A stretch of DNA of 64,000 nt from Pelagicoccus sp. SDUM812002 (GTDB lineage: Bacteria > Verrucomicrobiota > Verrucomicrobiia > Opitutales > Opitutaceae), in assembly GCF_031127835.1 (NCBI RefSeq), contig NZ_JARXHX010000001.1, positions 372,001 to 436,000 on the forward strand. Reading direction: 5' to 3'. The notes under the pieces are model-generated. The model saw nothing but the letters and a program-made list of their open reading frames with translations. It made no database searches and was not told the origin of the DNA. Of this stretch, positions 9,682-19,275 are shown piece by piece; within the stretch, counting starts at the first letter, position 1, and each line of letters opens with the position of its first letter. A program made the translations under genes and the position numbers.

Positions 9682-10023
9682 ATGGAACAGTTGGAAAGAA
9701 CGCGCACAAATGCCGCGACAGACTCGAAGGGACAAGCATTCGGCCTATCAGGGAACCTCTTCCTATACCCAATAGGAGGCATGGTTTTCGCCCTGACGAT
9801 TTCGACCTTATGCTTCGGAGCCTTCAATATTAGCTTAGCCATTTCTATTATAATAGGGATCCCTTTTATGATAATCCCCGTCGCATACGTTGTCCTATTC
9901 AAGCACAACAAACCGAAAGGTTTCGACAAGGACTTCATCGATAATATTTCGTCCTCCGGATTTTCGATCGCGAGGTCGAACCAACCGTCAAACCCTCGGT
10001 TCGGAATCGCGGCCCATGACTAG
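9682..10023 (+). CDS. VirB3-like inner-membrane protein
   Basis: 113 residues with paired membrane spans at about residues 26-72 (GGMVFALTISTLCFGAF, then a second hydrophobic run ending PVAYVVLF). Its stop overlaps the VirB4 start by 8 bases, the tight coupling usual for virB3-virB4. The role would be pilus assembly at the inner membrane. Confidence 0.72.
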   Translation: MEQLERTRTNAATDSKGQAFGLSGNLFLYPIGGMVFALTISTLCFGAFNISLAISIIIGIPFMIIPVAYVVLFKHNKPKGFDKDFIDNISSSGFSIARSNQPSNPRFGIAAHD

Positions 10024-12667
10024 CCAAGCGCCCAACGGTTGGTTTGCGGATGGGATGCTCATCTACGGTTCGCTCGAAAAAGGATGCGTCGCCTCGAAAG
10101 GTTTCGCTATCGAAACGCCAGACCTTAGAGGAGGAAGCGTTAGCCGGAAAAACGAATTCAAGCGCAGGATTCGACATTTGATAAACGCCCTCGGCCCTGA
10201 CGAAACCATGCAGGTCCAGTGGACCTGCGACAGCGACTATCGCAAGGAGTTGACGCGGTACTACAACGACACGCTCGACCACTGCGACCAAACCTACGTC
10301 AGGGCCATTCGCAACGAACGTTTCAGCCGCTACTGGTCAAAGATGCTCGCCCGGGAACTCAGGCGCGAAGTCCTCGTCGTTTTCGTATCCAGAAAAATGG
10401 AAACGTATTCCGGCAACCTGAAGACCAAGGCAGGGCTCCGAAGATTTTACGAAGCCCAGCTTTCCAGCCTGCGAACCTACTACGAGGAACAGGAGAGCCA
10501 TATTCGAAACGTGCTCGGAGCGGACACGACTGTCGCCCCGATGGACGACTTGCAGCACTGCAGTTACCTAAAGAAGTTCCTCAATCCATCCCTATCGCAA
10601 AACGTCGACTATGACTTTTCCAGAGGATTCGACGAGCGATACAGCATACAGGAAAACTGCCTGCACGGCGACATACGCCCAGCGCAGGGAGCTGCGTTGG
10701 AATTCGACGGCTACTACCACAGCATATTCACCATCATGCGCTGGCCGAGCGAAACGTATCCAGGAATCGCTCACAACCTGACGAGTCTGCCCTCTCAAGA
10801 CTATCAGATCACCGTCAACGTGACGCCACTCGATGCGAAGGAAATCATCCGCAAGGAAGAAAAGGAAGCGGACCGGCTAAAGAACGAGCACCGGCACAAA
10901 GGACGTCAGTCCGACGCAACCGCCATCAACAAGAAGGAAGCCACAATCGATTCGCTCGCCCAAGGCTATACGCATCCCTTCAGCGTCACCTACATCGTGC
11001 GAGTCTGGGCGGGCGATCCTGATACGCTCAGGGCGCGAACCACCGAGCTCAAGCAGGCGATAAGCCAGATGAACGGAGCGGAGATCTATCAAAACACGCT
11101 CTTCGCATCGAGCAAAAAGCTGTTCTTTGCTTCGTGGCCGGGCTGGACAGGATCGAACTATACGCATCGCAGCGAATACGCCGAAGACGGATACCTTGCC
11201 GACCTGCTTCCTTTTTCAGCAACCTTTACGGGGTATCTCGACCAAGCCGAAGCGCTCTACGACGGGAGCCAAAACAATTTGGTTGGCATCAACGCCTTCG
11301 TCGACGAGACGCCTCAGCACACTGTTCTTTTCGGAACAAGTGGAGCGGGCAAGTCGGTCTTCATGGAAGACCTGCTTTCGCAAACGGCCCACCGGTTCGC
11401 CTATTCGGTAATCATCGAGGAAGGCATGTCCTACGAGACTTTTACGAAAAACCTAGGCGAAACTCCGATCATTATCGAACCGGACAGCGATCTCGTTATC
11501 AACTATCTGGATACCGCAGCCATGCCGTTGACACGCCTGCAGGTATCCGCAGGCGTCACGCTCGTATCCAGAATGATCGGACTCGCCGATTCGCGGGAAC
11601 GACAACAAACAAGGCAAGCTCAGATCGGTCACTATATCGACCTGCTCTACCGCGACCAGTTCGAGACATGGAGCAAGCGGAACCGCAGCAGGATGCCAGA
11701 GGTTCGCAAGATCGCCTACGCCGCGTACCTTTGGAAGAAGCGAAGCTCTGGAACGAAGACCAGCTACGTGGAGGCATTCAGCAGCCTGAAGGAAGCCCTC
11801 GCAAACGAGGAAGAGGAAGCATTGGAGTTCTACGACACCATCCAAGCCAGCGAGATTCTCGCATTCTCCAAAGATCCGGACACGGCCGACTACGTGAAGG
11901 ATACGGCCTTCGCCTATTTCTCGCCAAGCGACTATCCAGCCCACTCGCAGTTAATCGAACTCATGCGGTTCGGCAGAAGCCCCCATCATCCCAAAAAAGA
12001 CATCGACGAACTCGCCACCCTGATGAGCGCGTGGACCGCCTCCGGCAGCTACGGCCGCCTCTTCGACGGAACCACTAACGTCAGCCTAAAAAGCAAGATC
12101 GCCCACTTCGAGCTCGGACAGCTCGGCGACGAAGCAGTCGAACTGAGAACCGCGGCCGGACTTCTCATCACCTCCTTCGCCCGGCAGCATATCATTTCGC
12201 TTCCGAGAAAACTGAGGAAGAGAATCATCTTCGAGGAAGTATCCAGATTTCTCGACGTTCCAAACGGAGAAAAAACGGTTTCGGAAGCCTACGCCCAGCT
12301 TCGTAAATTCTCCTGCTGGACCTGCTCGATCGTTCAGCAATACCAACGGTTCAAGAACTCGCGTATCCGTTCCGTGGTGATGGGCAATTCCAAGCAACAC
12401 CTCTTGATGAGGCAGTTGGACAAGGCCGACATACACGAAATAGCAGCGGATACCGGACTGCCTCCCGTCGCCCAAGAAGCCATCATGGAATATCCTCTCG
12501 TAGAACAGCAGCCCGAGGGAGCGAAGTTCTCAAGCGTTTGCTACCACGCTCCCGGAGCGAGCCCCGCCCTTTGCGGCACCGCCCTGAACATCCAAGCAAA
12601 AACATACTACAAGGAAAGCGGCGGCAAGCCCGCCCAAGCCACGGAGACGGCCAACAATGAAAGATAG
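10016..12667 (+). CDS. virB4: VirB4-family type IV secretion ATPase
   Basis: An 883-residue cytoplasmic ATPase that powers pilus biogenesis and transfer. The start at ATG 10016 overlaps the VirB3-like stop (ATGACTAG) and is chosen over the much earlier frame opening at 9890, which lies inside that gene. Walker A is FGTSGAGKS at about residue 440. The C-terminal half keeps the family's RecA-like core (KRIIFEEVSRFL near 731 and the VMGNSKQHLLMRQ segment). The length fits VirB4/TrbE. Key member of the operon. Confidence 0.93.
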   Translation: MTSQAPNGWFADGMLIYGSLEKGCVASKGFAIETPDLRGGSVSRKNEFKRRIRHLINALGPDETMQVQWTCDSDYRKELTRYYNDTLDHCDQTYVRAIRNERFSRYWSKMLARELRREVLVVFVSRKMETYSGNLKTKAGLRRFYEAQLSSLRTYYEEQESHIRNVLGADTTVAPMDDLQHCSYLKKFLNPSLSQNVDYDFSRGFDERYSIQENCLHGDIRPAQGAALEFDGYYHSIFTIMRWPSETYPGIAHNLTSLPSQDYQITVNVTPLDAKEIIRKEEKEADRLKNEHRHKGRQSDATAINKKEATIDSLAQGYTHPFSVTYIVRVWAGDPDTLRARTTELKQAISQMNGAEIYQNTLFASSKKLFFASWPGWTGSNYTHRSEYAEDGYLADLLPFSATFTGYLDQAEALYDGSQNNLVGINAFVDETPQHTVLFGTSGAGKSVFMEDLLSQTAHRFAYSVIIEEGMSYETFTKNLGETPIIIEPDSDLVINYLDTAAMPLTRLQVSAGVTLVSRMIGLADSRERQQTRQAQIGHYIDLLYRDQFETWSKRNRSRMPEVRKIAYAAYLWKKRSSGTKTSYVEAFSSLKEALANEEEEALEFYDTIQASEILAFSKDPDTADYVKDTAFAYFSPSDYPAHSQLIELMRFGRSPHHPKKDIDELATLMSAWTASGSYGRLFDGTTNVSLKSKIAHFELGQLGDEAVELRTAAGLLITSFARQHIISLPRKLRKRIIFEEVSRFLDVPNGEKTVSEAYAQLRKFSCWTCSIVQQYQRFKNSRIRSVVMGNSKQHLLMRQLDKADIHEIAADTGLPPVAQEAIMEYPLVEQQPEGAKFSSVCYHAPGASPALCGTALNIQAKTYYKESGGKPAQATETANNER

Positions 12668-13091
12668 ACTCAAACTTATACTAGCCTGCGTTTTATTGAT
12701 TGCGGGAGCCGTTCTCTCCGGTTGCGCCAGCGGAAACGCAGGCAGGAACGCGAACATTATTGGAGGCAGCGCCTTAGGCGCAGCCCTCGGACACAACGCC
12801 TCCGATGGCGATGCGTCGTGGACGATAGGCGGAGCCGCCATTGGTGCCATTTCTGCGGCAGGGGTTAACGCAATGGCAGAGAGCAACGAGCAACAAGCCT
12901 ATCGAAACGGATACGAGGCAGCTCTCAACCAAAGCGTGAAGCAACAGTACTGGATCATTCAAAACCGTCAAAAGGAAGACACGAGTAACCAAGGAACCGA
13001 TACCGGAACCTTCGTTCCGGTCGTCATCCCCGAGCAGGAGATCGACGGTGAAATCACCAGCGAGCGGATCATCTACCTAAGGACCCAATAA
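12657..13091 (+). CDS. Lipoprotein with glycine-zipper segment
   Basis: 144 residues. The N-terminal signal ends in the lipobox LSGC (about residues 20-23). A glycine-rich segment follows (IIGGSALGAALGH and IGGAAIGAIS), as in outer-membrane glycine-zipper lipoproteins. It overlaps the VirB4 stop by 11 bases. It probably belongs to the transfer envelope complex; the exact counterpart is unknown. Confidence 0.7.
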   Translation: MKDRLKLILACVLLIAGAVLSGCASGNAGRNANIIGGSALGAALGHNASDGDASWTIGGAAIGAISAAGVNAMAESNEQQAYRNGYEAALNQSVKQQYWIIQNRQKEDTSNQGTDTGTFVPVVIPEQEIDGEITSERIIYLRTQ

Positions 13092-13092
13092 C

Positions 13093-13899
13093 ATGAAACT
13101 TATCTTCGCCTTGGCGCTACTCGCCCCCTCTTCCGTCTACGGTCTGTTCTCGGTAGCCGGAAACTTTTCGACGGAAACCACCCAGATAGCCTTCAAAATC
13201 CAAAACGTCGCCCAGCATGCCAAGACGATGCGGGAGTGGAAGCGCAACTACGATAATCTAACCAAACAGCTCGATACCATGGGAGATCAGCTGGAAGCCC
13301 AACTCGACGTGAAAAGCTGGATCGGCAATCCCATCGACGTGGATCTTCCATCCATAGATATACTATCCGTCGAGGACTTTCTCGACGAACTCAAACACGG
13401 CGTCTCCTGGGAAATAGTGATCGAGGAAGCGGACGGGACGGATAGCCTCGAAGAAACCCACGGCGGGATGTTCGTAGAGGTGGAAGCCGCAACCGTCACC
13501 GGCAAGGAAGTCGCCATGAGCGATGCGGAACTAAAAAAGTACGCCGTAGTGGATCGGCAATACACCAACTACGTCGAAGCATCGGGAACGATAGACGAAC
13601 GACTGGCGGAGCTACAGGAAAACCAAGCCCTCGCGCTTGAGGAACTCGAAGCAGCCACCACCGATTCGGAAGTCCAAAAGCTTTCTACAATCGTCAACGC
13701 CCAAAACGGGCAAATAGCCCTACTCGTCTCGGAACGGGAAAAGCAATACCAGCGCTACCTCGCCCTCAAGCAGCTCAATGAAAACCAGGAATCGAAGGCC
13801 AAAGCGGTAGCGGTCAAGGCCCAGCTAAAGGACCAGAGCGACGCGCTCGGCTCCCTGCAAAGCTACTTGGACAGTATCACAAAACCGGACTCGGAATAA
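13093..13899 (+). CDS. VirB5/TrbJ-like secreted transfer protein
   Basis: 268 residues with a signal peptide (MKLIFALALLAPSSVYG) followed by FSVAGNFSTETTQIAFKIQN and long alpha-helical, coiled-coil-like stretches (residues 40-70 and 165-255). Helical secreted proteins between VirB4 and VirB6 are typically VirB5/TrbJ minor pilins. The gene sits one base after the preceding stop. Confidence 0.62.
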   Translation: MKLIFALALLAPSSVYGLFSVAGNFSTETTQIAFKIQNVAQHAKTMREWKRNYDNLTKQLDTMGDQLEAQLDVKSWIGNPIDVDLPSIDILSVEDFLDELKHGVSWEIVIEEADGTDSLEETHGGMFVEVEAATVTGKEVAMSDAELKKYAVVDRQYTNYVEASGTIDERLAELQENQALALEELEAATTDSEVQKLSTIVNAQNGQIALLVSEREKQYQRYLALKQLNENQESKAKAVAVKAQLKDQSDALGSLQSYLDSITKPDSE

Positions 13900-13901
13900 G
13901 T

Positions 13902-14339
13902 ATGAAGATAGCAACTACATTTATCGCAGCCGTATCCCTTTGGCTTTCCGGATGCTCAAATTCGGAAGAACCGGTCGAGGTCGTCGTAAAGCAAGACGGA
14001 AGCTCCCGCTACGCCATTCATATCACCGTAGAAGGAAAGAAGGACGTCGTTATAGACGATCCCTACGAAGACAAGATACAGGAGCTCTCGCGAGCCTTCG
14101 CCTCCGAGCGCGACAATTTTATCGAAAACCGGGCGAACATGAGCTCCGAACAAAGAAAGGCCTATGGGAAACTGAGAGACTCTACCGCAGCCCAGATACG
14201 CGAACTCGACAAGCTCAGACGCGCCTACATCCGCTCCCAGCTCGAAGCCTACGAAGGCGTCGGCTTCACCTTGGAAACAAGGGAATCCTCCACTTCCACG
14301 CAGGACGCAAAAGACTACTTCGATTCGCTCGAAAACTAA
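13902..14339 (+). CDS. Small conjugation-operon lipoprotein
   Basis: 145 residues with signal and lipobox LSGC (about residues 15-18), a short beta-rich segment (AIHITVEGKKDVVIDD) and a charged helical tail. Its place between VirB5- and VirB6-like genes suggests an envelope or exclusion role. No family recognised. Confidence 0.62.
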   Translation: MKIATTFIAAVSLWLSGCSNSEEPVEVVVKQDGSSRYAIHITVEGKKDVVIDDPYEDKIQELSRAFASERDNFIENRANMSSEQRKAYGKLRDSTAAQIRELDKLRRAYIRSQLEAYEGVGFTLETRESSTSTQDAKDYFDSLEN

Positions 14340-14354
14340 GCCTCTATCCGATCG

Positions 14355-15563
14355 ATGAACCTAGTAGGACCCATCTACCTCGTTAACTTCGAAAACGCGA
14401 TCCTCGAGCTGCAGGACGCGATGATGTTCATCGCCTACTTCATTCTCCTAGCCGGACTGATCGTTCGAATCGCCAAGCTTTCAGACGGCAACGCTGACCT
14501 GGTCGCCATGACCAAGCCGGTCTTCACTTGCTTCTTCATCGTCGCCATCATTTCGACCAGCTCCTACTGGTTCGAGAAACTCGACTACGGCTTCTACGGC
14601 TTGGCCGAATATATCAACGAGAACTTTGGCAGCGAACCGTTCGAAGTCACCAAGGCCTTGATGGATACGGTCGCCGAAGATCCGGAGGCGGACGGATGGG
14701 GAGTCGATCGAATCGTCCAGTCCATCTATCTGAGCGTCGTCTACGGACTTTCCAAATTTTTTATCGTATTGGTGGCATTGATACAGGTTCCGATCTACCT
14801 CATGCAATTCATCCTCAAATGGCTCGGAGCGCTCTTCCTGCCCATCGGGCTCGCCTTGTTCATTTTCCCTTCGCTGGCGAGCATCGGCGTTCGGCTTATA
14901 TCCAACATCCTGGCGGTCATGGCTTGGCCAGTTGGCTTCGCTATCACCAACCTCGCTGCAATGGGGTTCGTCAACGATTTTGGAACCGCCGCCACCTACA
15001 GCGGAAACACCACCGGCGAAGCCCTTTACATGATGAGCTTCGGATCCCTCGTCATGGGACTGATCGCAGCTTTGATCCTCGTCATCGGAACGATCGCGAC
15101 TCCCACCGTCATGTTCATTCTCTTTTCCAGCGGAGCAGGACTGCAGGGGCTTACTGGTGTCGCATCGGGAACCGCAATGTTCGCAACCTACCTAGTCGGA
15201 GGCGTGGCTAAAGGGGCAGCAGGAAAAGGAAGCAGCTCCGATTCTTCGAAAGGCGGCAAGGAAAGCAAAGGAGGTCCCGCCTCTACCTCCGGTTACGGAG
15301 GCATCGGCCCATCCGGTGGTGGATCACAGGCAAGCGAATCGCCGGCTGCCTACGGATCGGCCAGTTCGATCGTCGGCCCCCTGGAGCACTACCAGGTTCC
15401 TTCCCAGAAAACCCTTCCCAGCCAAAGCCAGCGCTCGCTGCCTTCTTCCCGCTCTCCCAACAACCCGCTCCTTCCGAGCTCTCCCAACGATCCGAGCGGA
15501 GACCGGAAGGCTGCCCAGCTCTTCGCACTCGGAGCCACGACAAAACCTGTCATCGATATATGA
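14355..15563 (+). CDS. VirB6/TrbL-like polytopic channel protein
   Basis: 402 residues with at least six hydrophobic segments between about residues 20 and 290 (for example FIVLVALIQVPIYLMQFIL and LVMGLIAALILVIGTIATP) and a Gly/Ser/Pro-rich cytoplasmic tail, as in VirB6/TrbL. It overlaps the VirB8-like start by 4 bases (ATGA). Predicted to form the inner-membrane translocation channel. Confidence 0.78.
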   Translation: MNLVGPIYLVNFENAILELQDAMMFIAYFILLAGLIVRIAKLSDGNADLVAMTKPVFTCFFIVAIISTSSYWFEKLDYGFYGLAEYINENFGSEPFEVTKALMDTVAEDPEADGWGVDRIVQSIYLSVVYGLSKFFIVLVALIQVPIYLMQFILKWLGALFLPIGLALFIFPSLASIGVRLISNILAVMAWPVGFAITNLAAMGFVNDFGTAATYSGNTTGEALYMMSFGSLVMGLIAALILVIGTIATPTVMFILFSSGAGLQGLTGVASGTAMFATYLVGGVAKGAAGKGSSSDSSKGGKESKGGPASTSGYGGIGPSGGGSQASESPAAYGSASSIVGPLEHYQVPSQKTLPSQSQRSLPSSRSPNNPLLPSSPNDPSGDRKAAQLFALGATTKPVIDI

Positions 15564-16246
15564 ATACGGACTCCGAAGAAGAACTGGACCGTTCTCGTCC
15601 GGACCCGATCAAGGGAAGAGAACATGCGAAAAGAGCGGCGACAAAAAACCAGTTCCATCCGCTAAAGCTCTTTACCGACAATGCCTGGGCGGCGCGCGTA
15701 TGGTTTCTGCTTTCGCTCGCCCTCCTCGGCCTTGTCGTCGTTCAGCCTTTCTTTATCATCGAAGCCTACCGCACCCGAGAGCGTGTCGTCATCATGGACC
15801 AAGCGGGAACCTTCTCGATCGCTCCAACCTTGGATTTCGAGAAGGCAACTCGATTGCACGAGGAAATGGCCCTCTGGTCGACCTACGCCCTCTTTTCCCA
15901 AAACCCAAACGGCTTCGATATGCCGGAGCTCCTCGACAAGATGTTCTTGGAGGAACCGCTCAAGGCAGCCCGCAAGCTCCAGTCGAGCGCATCGAAGGAA
16001 TTCAGGGAGAAGAGCATCCATCAAAAGGTCGAAGTATTCGAAATCAAAATACTGCTTACCCGCGAAGAGGAAGTGTTCGCTCAGGTCAAGGGCCAGCTCA
16101 TACGCACCGGCAGTTTCGAAGGGAAGCCCTTCGTAGAGGACCCGCAATTCAGCCTAACCCTAGTCATGCACAGAAACCCGGACATGCTCGCTAACAAGCG
16201 CTTCCCTCTCGCGGTCATCTCCTTCGAAGAAACGATCTTACTCTGA
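15560..16246 (+). CDS. VirB8/TrbF-like inner-membrane protein
   Basis: 228 residues: a cytoplasmic N-terminus, one membrane span at about residues 44-65 (VWFLLSLALLGLVVVQPFF) and a periplasmic NTF2-like domain, which is VirB8 topology. Order VirB6-8-9-10 supports it. It bridges the channel and the core complex. Confidence 0.75.
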   Translation: MNTDSEEELDRSRPDPIKGREHAKRAATKNQFHPLKLFTDNAWAARVWFLLSLALLGLVVVQPFFIIEAYRTRERVVIMDQAGTFSIAPTLDFEKATRLHEEMALWSTYALFSQNPNGFDMPELLDKMFLEEPLKAARKLQSSASKEFREKSIHQKVEVFEIKILLTREEEVFAQVKGQLIRTGSFEGKPFVEDPQFSLTLVMHRNPDMLANKRFPLAVISFEETILL

Positions 16247-16253
16247 ACCTGAA

Positions 16254-17153
16254 ATGATCCGAACAAGCGCCATCACTGCGATATTGCTCGCCGCCGCTCA
16301 CCTTGCCACTGCGAGCGTGGACCGCGACAGCTCGGGCATCATCAAGGAATACGCCTTGGATCCCGCGACGGTCTACAACATCCCCATCGGCAACACACCT
16401 ACCACCATTGCCTTTCCCGGCCCGTTAATGTCGATCGACGGCGCCAATGTCAGCGCCGATGCGGCGAACGCGGCTCCCGTGCTCCTCAATCACGTGGGAG
16501 GACGCTACTACTTCTCCATCCGGGCAAACCAGCCAAACGCCCAAGCCGCGATCAACGCGATCTACAAGAACCGAACCTACGCATTCAACTTCTACCACAG
16601 GGAAGACACTCCTCCCTACCGAACCGTACGCCTCGTCGAGGCGGAAACCCCAAATACTTTTATCTCAGGAGCTACGAATCTCGCCGGATCCCGCAACGAA
16701 ATACGTCCCACCACGCCAGCGGCATTGGTCGGTATCTTGGACCAAGCCAAGAGCTTCCATCTGGTCAACCAAGCCTACCCAGGACAGTTGGACGACATCG
16801 AATGGAACGCTCCAACCAACGCGGGCACTGTCTATAGGGATTTCGAAGTCAGCATCAGCGAGGTCTTCCGTTTCGGCAGCTACGATACAATCGTATTCAA
16901 ATTACGCCTACGAAACAAAATTGCGACGGACATTTTTTACCAACCGCAATCCGTCGCGGTTCGCATCGGCCAGAACGTGTACTTCCCGTCCATTGCAGAC
17001 GCTTCGGGCATCGTACCCGCTCAATCGGAGAGCGTTGCCTACATCGCAATCACCGGAAAGCCCAACGGGCAACCCGCGCACCTAAGCATCAAAAACAGCT
17101 TCCAGATCATCGTATCCAGAATCAGCGACCCTGCAACGCTCACCATACCCTAG
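16254..17153 (+). CDS. VirB9/TrbG-like core-complex protein
   Basis: 299 residues with a signal peptide (cleavage likely after ATAS, about residue 21) and beta-rich repeats. The C-terminal half (YQPQSVAVRIGQNVYFPSIAD) resembles the VirB9 C-lobe that pairs with VirB7 and VirB10. It lies directly between VirB8- and VirB10-like genes. Confidence 0.7.
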   Translation: MIRTSAITAILLAAAHLATASVDRDSSGIIKEYALDPATVYNIPIGNTPTTIAFPGPLMSIDGANVSADAANAAPVLLNHVGGRYYFSIRANQPNAQAAINAIYKNRTYAFNFYHREDTPPYRTVRLVEAETPNTFISGATNLAGSRNEIRPTTPAALVGILDQAKSFHLVNQAYPGQLDDIEWNAPTNAGTVYRDFEVSISEVFRFGSYDTIVFKLRLRNKIATDIFYQPQSVAVRIGQNVYFPSIADASGIVPAQSESVAYIAITGKPNGQPAHLSIKNSFQIIVSRISDPATLTIP

Positions 17154-17165
17154 AAACGCGAAACC

Positions 17166-18239
17166 ATGTTCGAATTCATCAAGTCGCCACTCGGAAACGC
17201 CCTCGCTATGCTGCTGCTCATAGGGATCGTCACCTTGTCGGTTTTGATAAGCGTGATCGGCAGCGACGAAGATCCAGCCCAATTCGTCGAGTCGAGCGAA
17301 ACCTACAACTACAAGCCCGACGTATACAAACGCGACATCCCCCGCTTCAACACTCCCAGAAAGGCTATCGATGAAGATACCGGTTCCCAGGCAGTGGACG
17401 AAATCGAAAAAACGCCTCCACCCAAGCCGGAGCAAACACTCTCGAGGCCGCTGCTGGCGCGACAGAAGACAAGAAAAGCGACCAAGCCTGCGATCCTCCC
17501 ACTCAACCTTTTTTCCGGACAAGCGGATACAGCTGACGGCGTATCCGAACAATACGCGCCTTACGGACGACTCGTCCCCTGTCAGCTTGCCATCACAGTC
17601 GAGAGTAACTCCATCGATACGCCAATCATCGGTATCGTGACAGAAGACGTAGTACACGACGGGAAGACGATCATTCCCGCAGGAGCCGAAGTCCACGGAA
17701 GGGCAAGCCAAGGACGAAAGCGCGACCGTATCGACGCCACGGGTACATGGAGCTTCGTATGGCGCACCCAGGACCCGCTCAACGGCTCAGAACTCACAGT
17801 CGAGGGAATCGCATTGGACAGGGACTTCGACTTCAACAACGGCACCTGGGGCATGAGAGACGGATCCGCTGGCCTCAAAGGCTATTTGATAAAGAGCGAC
17901 AACTGGAACGAAATCCGGCTTTTCGCATCCACCTTCCTTGCCGCCGCCACCCAAGGCGTAAAGGACTACGACCAATTCATTACCGATACCGGATCCAGCA
18001 TCCAACTCGCTAAGAACACGGCAGGAAACGCCGCCCTCGACGGGACGACCGCAGTACTGGAAGCGTACGCGCGGCAAATTAGGGAGGCCATCGAAAGCGA
18101 CGGCTTCTACATCAGAATTCCCACGGGAAAGCAGTTCTACGTCTACGTCACGCAAACCATCGACGTGGAAAAAGCCATTCGCGGAAACGCGAGAGCCGCA
18201 AACATCTGGAAGCAGAAACTCGATACCAATGAAGGATAA
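17166..18239 (+). CDS. VirB10/TrbI-like core-complex protein
   Basis: 357 residues: an N-terminal membrane anchor (residues 9-30), a proline-rich periplasmic linker (TPPPKPEQ) and a C-terminal beta-barrel domain with the VirB10-type segment IIGIVTEDVVHDGKTIIPAGAEVHG. The C-terminus carries IRIPTGKQFYVYVTQ. It spans both membranes and gates the channel. It overlaps the next lipoprotein gene by 11 bases. Confidence 0.82.
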   Translation: MFEFIKSPLGNALAMLLLIGIVTLSVLISVIGSDEDPAQFVESSETYNYKPDVYKRDIPRFNTPRKAIDEDTGSQAVDEIEKTPPPKPEQTLSRPLLARQKTRKATKPAILPLNLFSGQADTADGVSEQYAPYGRLVPCQLAITVESNSIDTPIIGIVTEDVVHDGKTIIPAGAEVHGRASQGRKRDRIDATGTWSFVWRTQDPLNGSELTVEGIALDRDFDFNNGTWGMRDGSAGLKGYLIKSDNWNEIRLFASTFLAAATQGVKDYDQFITDTGSSIQLAKNTAGNAALDGTTAVLEAYARQIREAIESDGFYIRIPTGKQFYVYVTQTIDVEKAIRGNARAANIWKQKLDTNEG

Positions 18240-18741
18240 ATCAGCAATCACGCTCCTCGCTTGCATTACGGTGAGCACATCAGGCTGCAAGCACACGGAA
18301 CAAGTCGTCACGCCACCACCGGCTCCACCCGCCCCCTCGCTACCCATACAAGTATCGGGAACCGAACTGGATCCCTACGACATGTCGAAGGTACGAACTT
18401 CCGAAGCGGTCCACGCCTACTACCTCGGTCCCTATATCGACCCGCAGGATTCCGGAATCAGGCACGACGGACATCGTATTTCGAGAGTCGAGTCTTCGGC
18501 CAAATGGAATCTTTCCCCCTCCGCGCCGACAGCCGTTCCGCTGGGTCCCGTCGTTGCGGTAGCCGATCCCGCCAAGCAAACCGCGCAGCTTTCGGCCGAA
18601 CTCGAGAACAAGATCGCTCAGGCGAATCTCCTCGTCGCAGCCCTCATCGAACAGAACGACGAACTGCTGGCCAAGCTCAAGGAACGAGACAAGGCAGTCG
18701 AAGCGCTCTCCCGACGCATCTCAGAAATCGAATCGAAATAG
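18229..18741 (+). CDS. Lipoprotein with C-terminal coiled coil
   Basis: 170 residues: signal plus lipobox TSGC (about residue 20), a proline-rich linker, and a C-terminal coiled coil (ELENKIAQANLLVAALIEQNDELLAKLKERD). As the last gene of the core block and overlapping VirB10, it may act as the VirB7-like or TrbH-like lipoprotein. Inference from position and topology. Confidence 0.65.
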   Translation: MKDKSAITLLACITVSTSGCKHTEQVVTPPPAPPAPSLPIQVSGTELDPYDMSKVRTSEAVHAYYLGPYIDPQDSGIRHDGHRISRVESSAKWNLSPSAPTAVPLGPVVAVADPAKQTAQLSAELENKIAQANLLVAALIEQNDELLAKLKERDKAVEALSRRISEIESK

Positions 18742-18745
18742 GATT

Positions 18746-18847
18746 ATGGATACAAAAAATAAACACTTTGGCACGACGCCGAACCTGTCACCAGCTGAAT
18801 TGATAGCGGCCCAGCGGACAGGCAAAGAAATCGCTGGGTTACAGTAG
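18746..18847 (+). CDS. Possible 33-aa peptide
   Basis: A short in-frame ORF (ATG 18746, stop 18845-18847) fits exactly between two operon genes and encodes a polar peptide ending AAQRTGKEIAGLQ. The ribosome-binding site is poor (AGGA only 3 bases upstream). No homologue recognised. Confidence 0.3.
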   Translation: MDTKNKHFGTTPNLSPAELIAAQRTGKEIAGLQ

Positions 18848-18856
18848 GAACATCCT

Positions 18857-19225
18857 ATGGCATTAGAAACTAGCGTTAATCAGAAGTCGGAAGCGATCAA
18901 GTCGAAGGGTCCCAAGCGGAACCCCGAGATCGACCCGCTCATCGACCAGTACATCAAGGAGAATCCTCAGCGGATCGCCTTTTTAAAGACGGAAAGCAAG
19001 GAGCACTTGATACGCCGCGTCGTCGTTGGCGATGCGATCAAGCACGCCGACAAGGCGAAGCGCTTGAAAGAGGAAACCGCGGCAATCGGATCTTTTCTCA
19101 AGAAGAATCCCGAAATAGCGGAGGCTATCGAGCAAAAGATAATCCGAGTGCCCGAACAGGAAAAGCAGGTCGCTCGCATACGCCTAGGACGCAAGGCGGC
19201 CACTAACACTGCCTTAGGAATCTGA
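18857..19225 (+). CDS. Hypothetical ICE protein, 122 aa
   Basis: Soluble, strongly charged and helical. Start ATG 18857 is preceded by AGGAACATCCT. The segment SFLKKNPEIAEAIEQKI resembles KWLKENPGFEKRVAAKV in the 62-aa product of 20318-20506, suggesting related small ICE proteins. Function unknown. Confidence 0.6.
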   Translation: MALETSVNQKSEAIKSKGPKRNPEIDPLIDQYIKENPQRIAFLKTESKEHLIRRVVVGDAIKHADKAKRLKEETAAIGSFLKKNPEIAEAIEQKIIRVPEQEKQVARIRLGRKAATNTALGI

Positions 19226-19275
19226 CCAACGCGGCTAGCCGGACGGCAGACTGGTCCGGTTAGCCTTCCTTCCCC

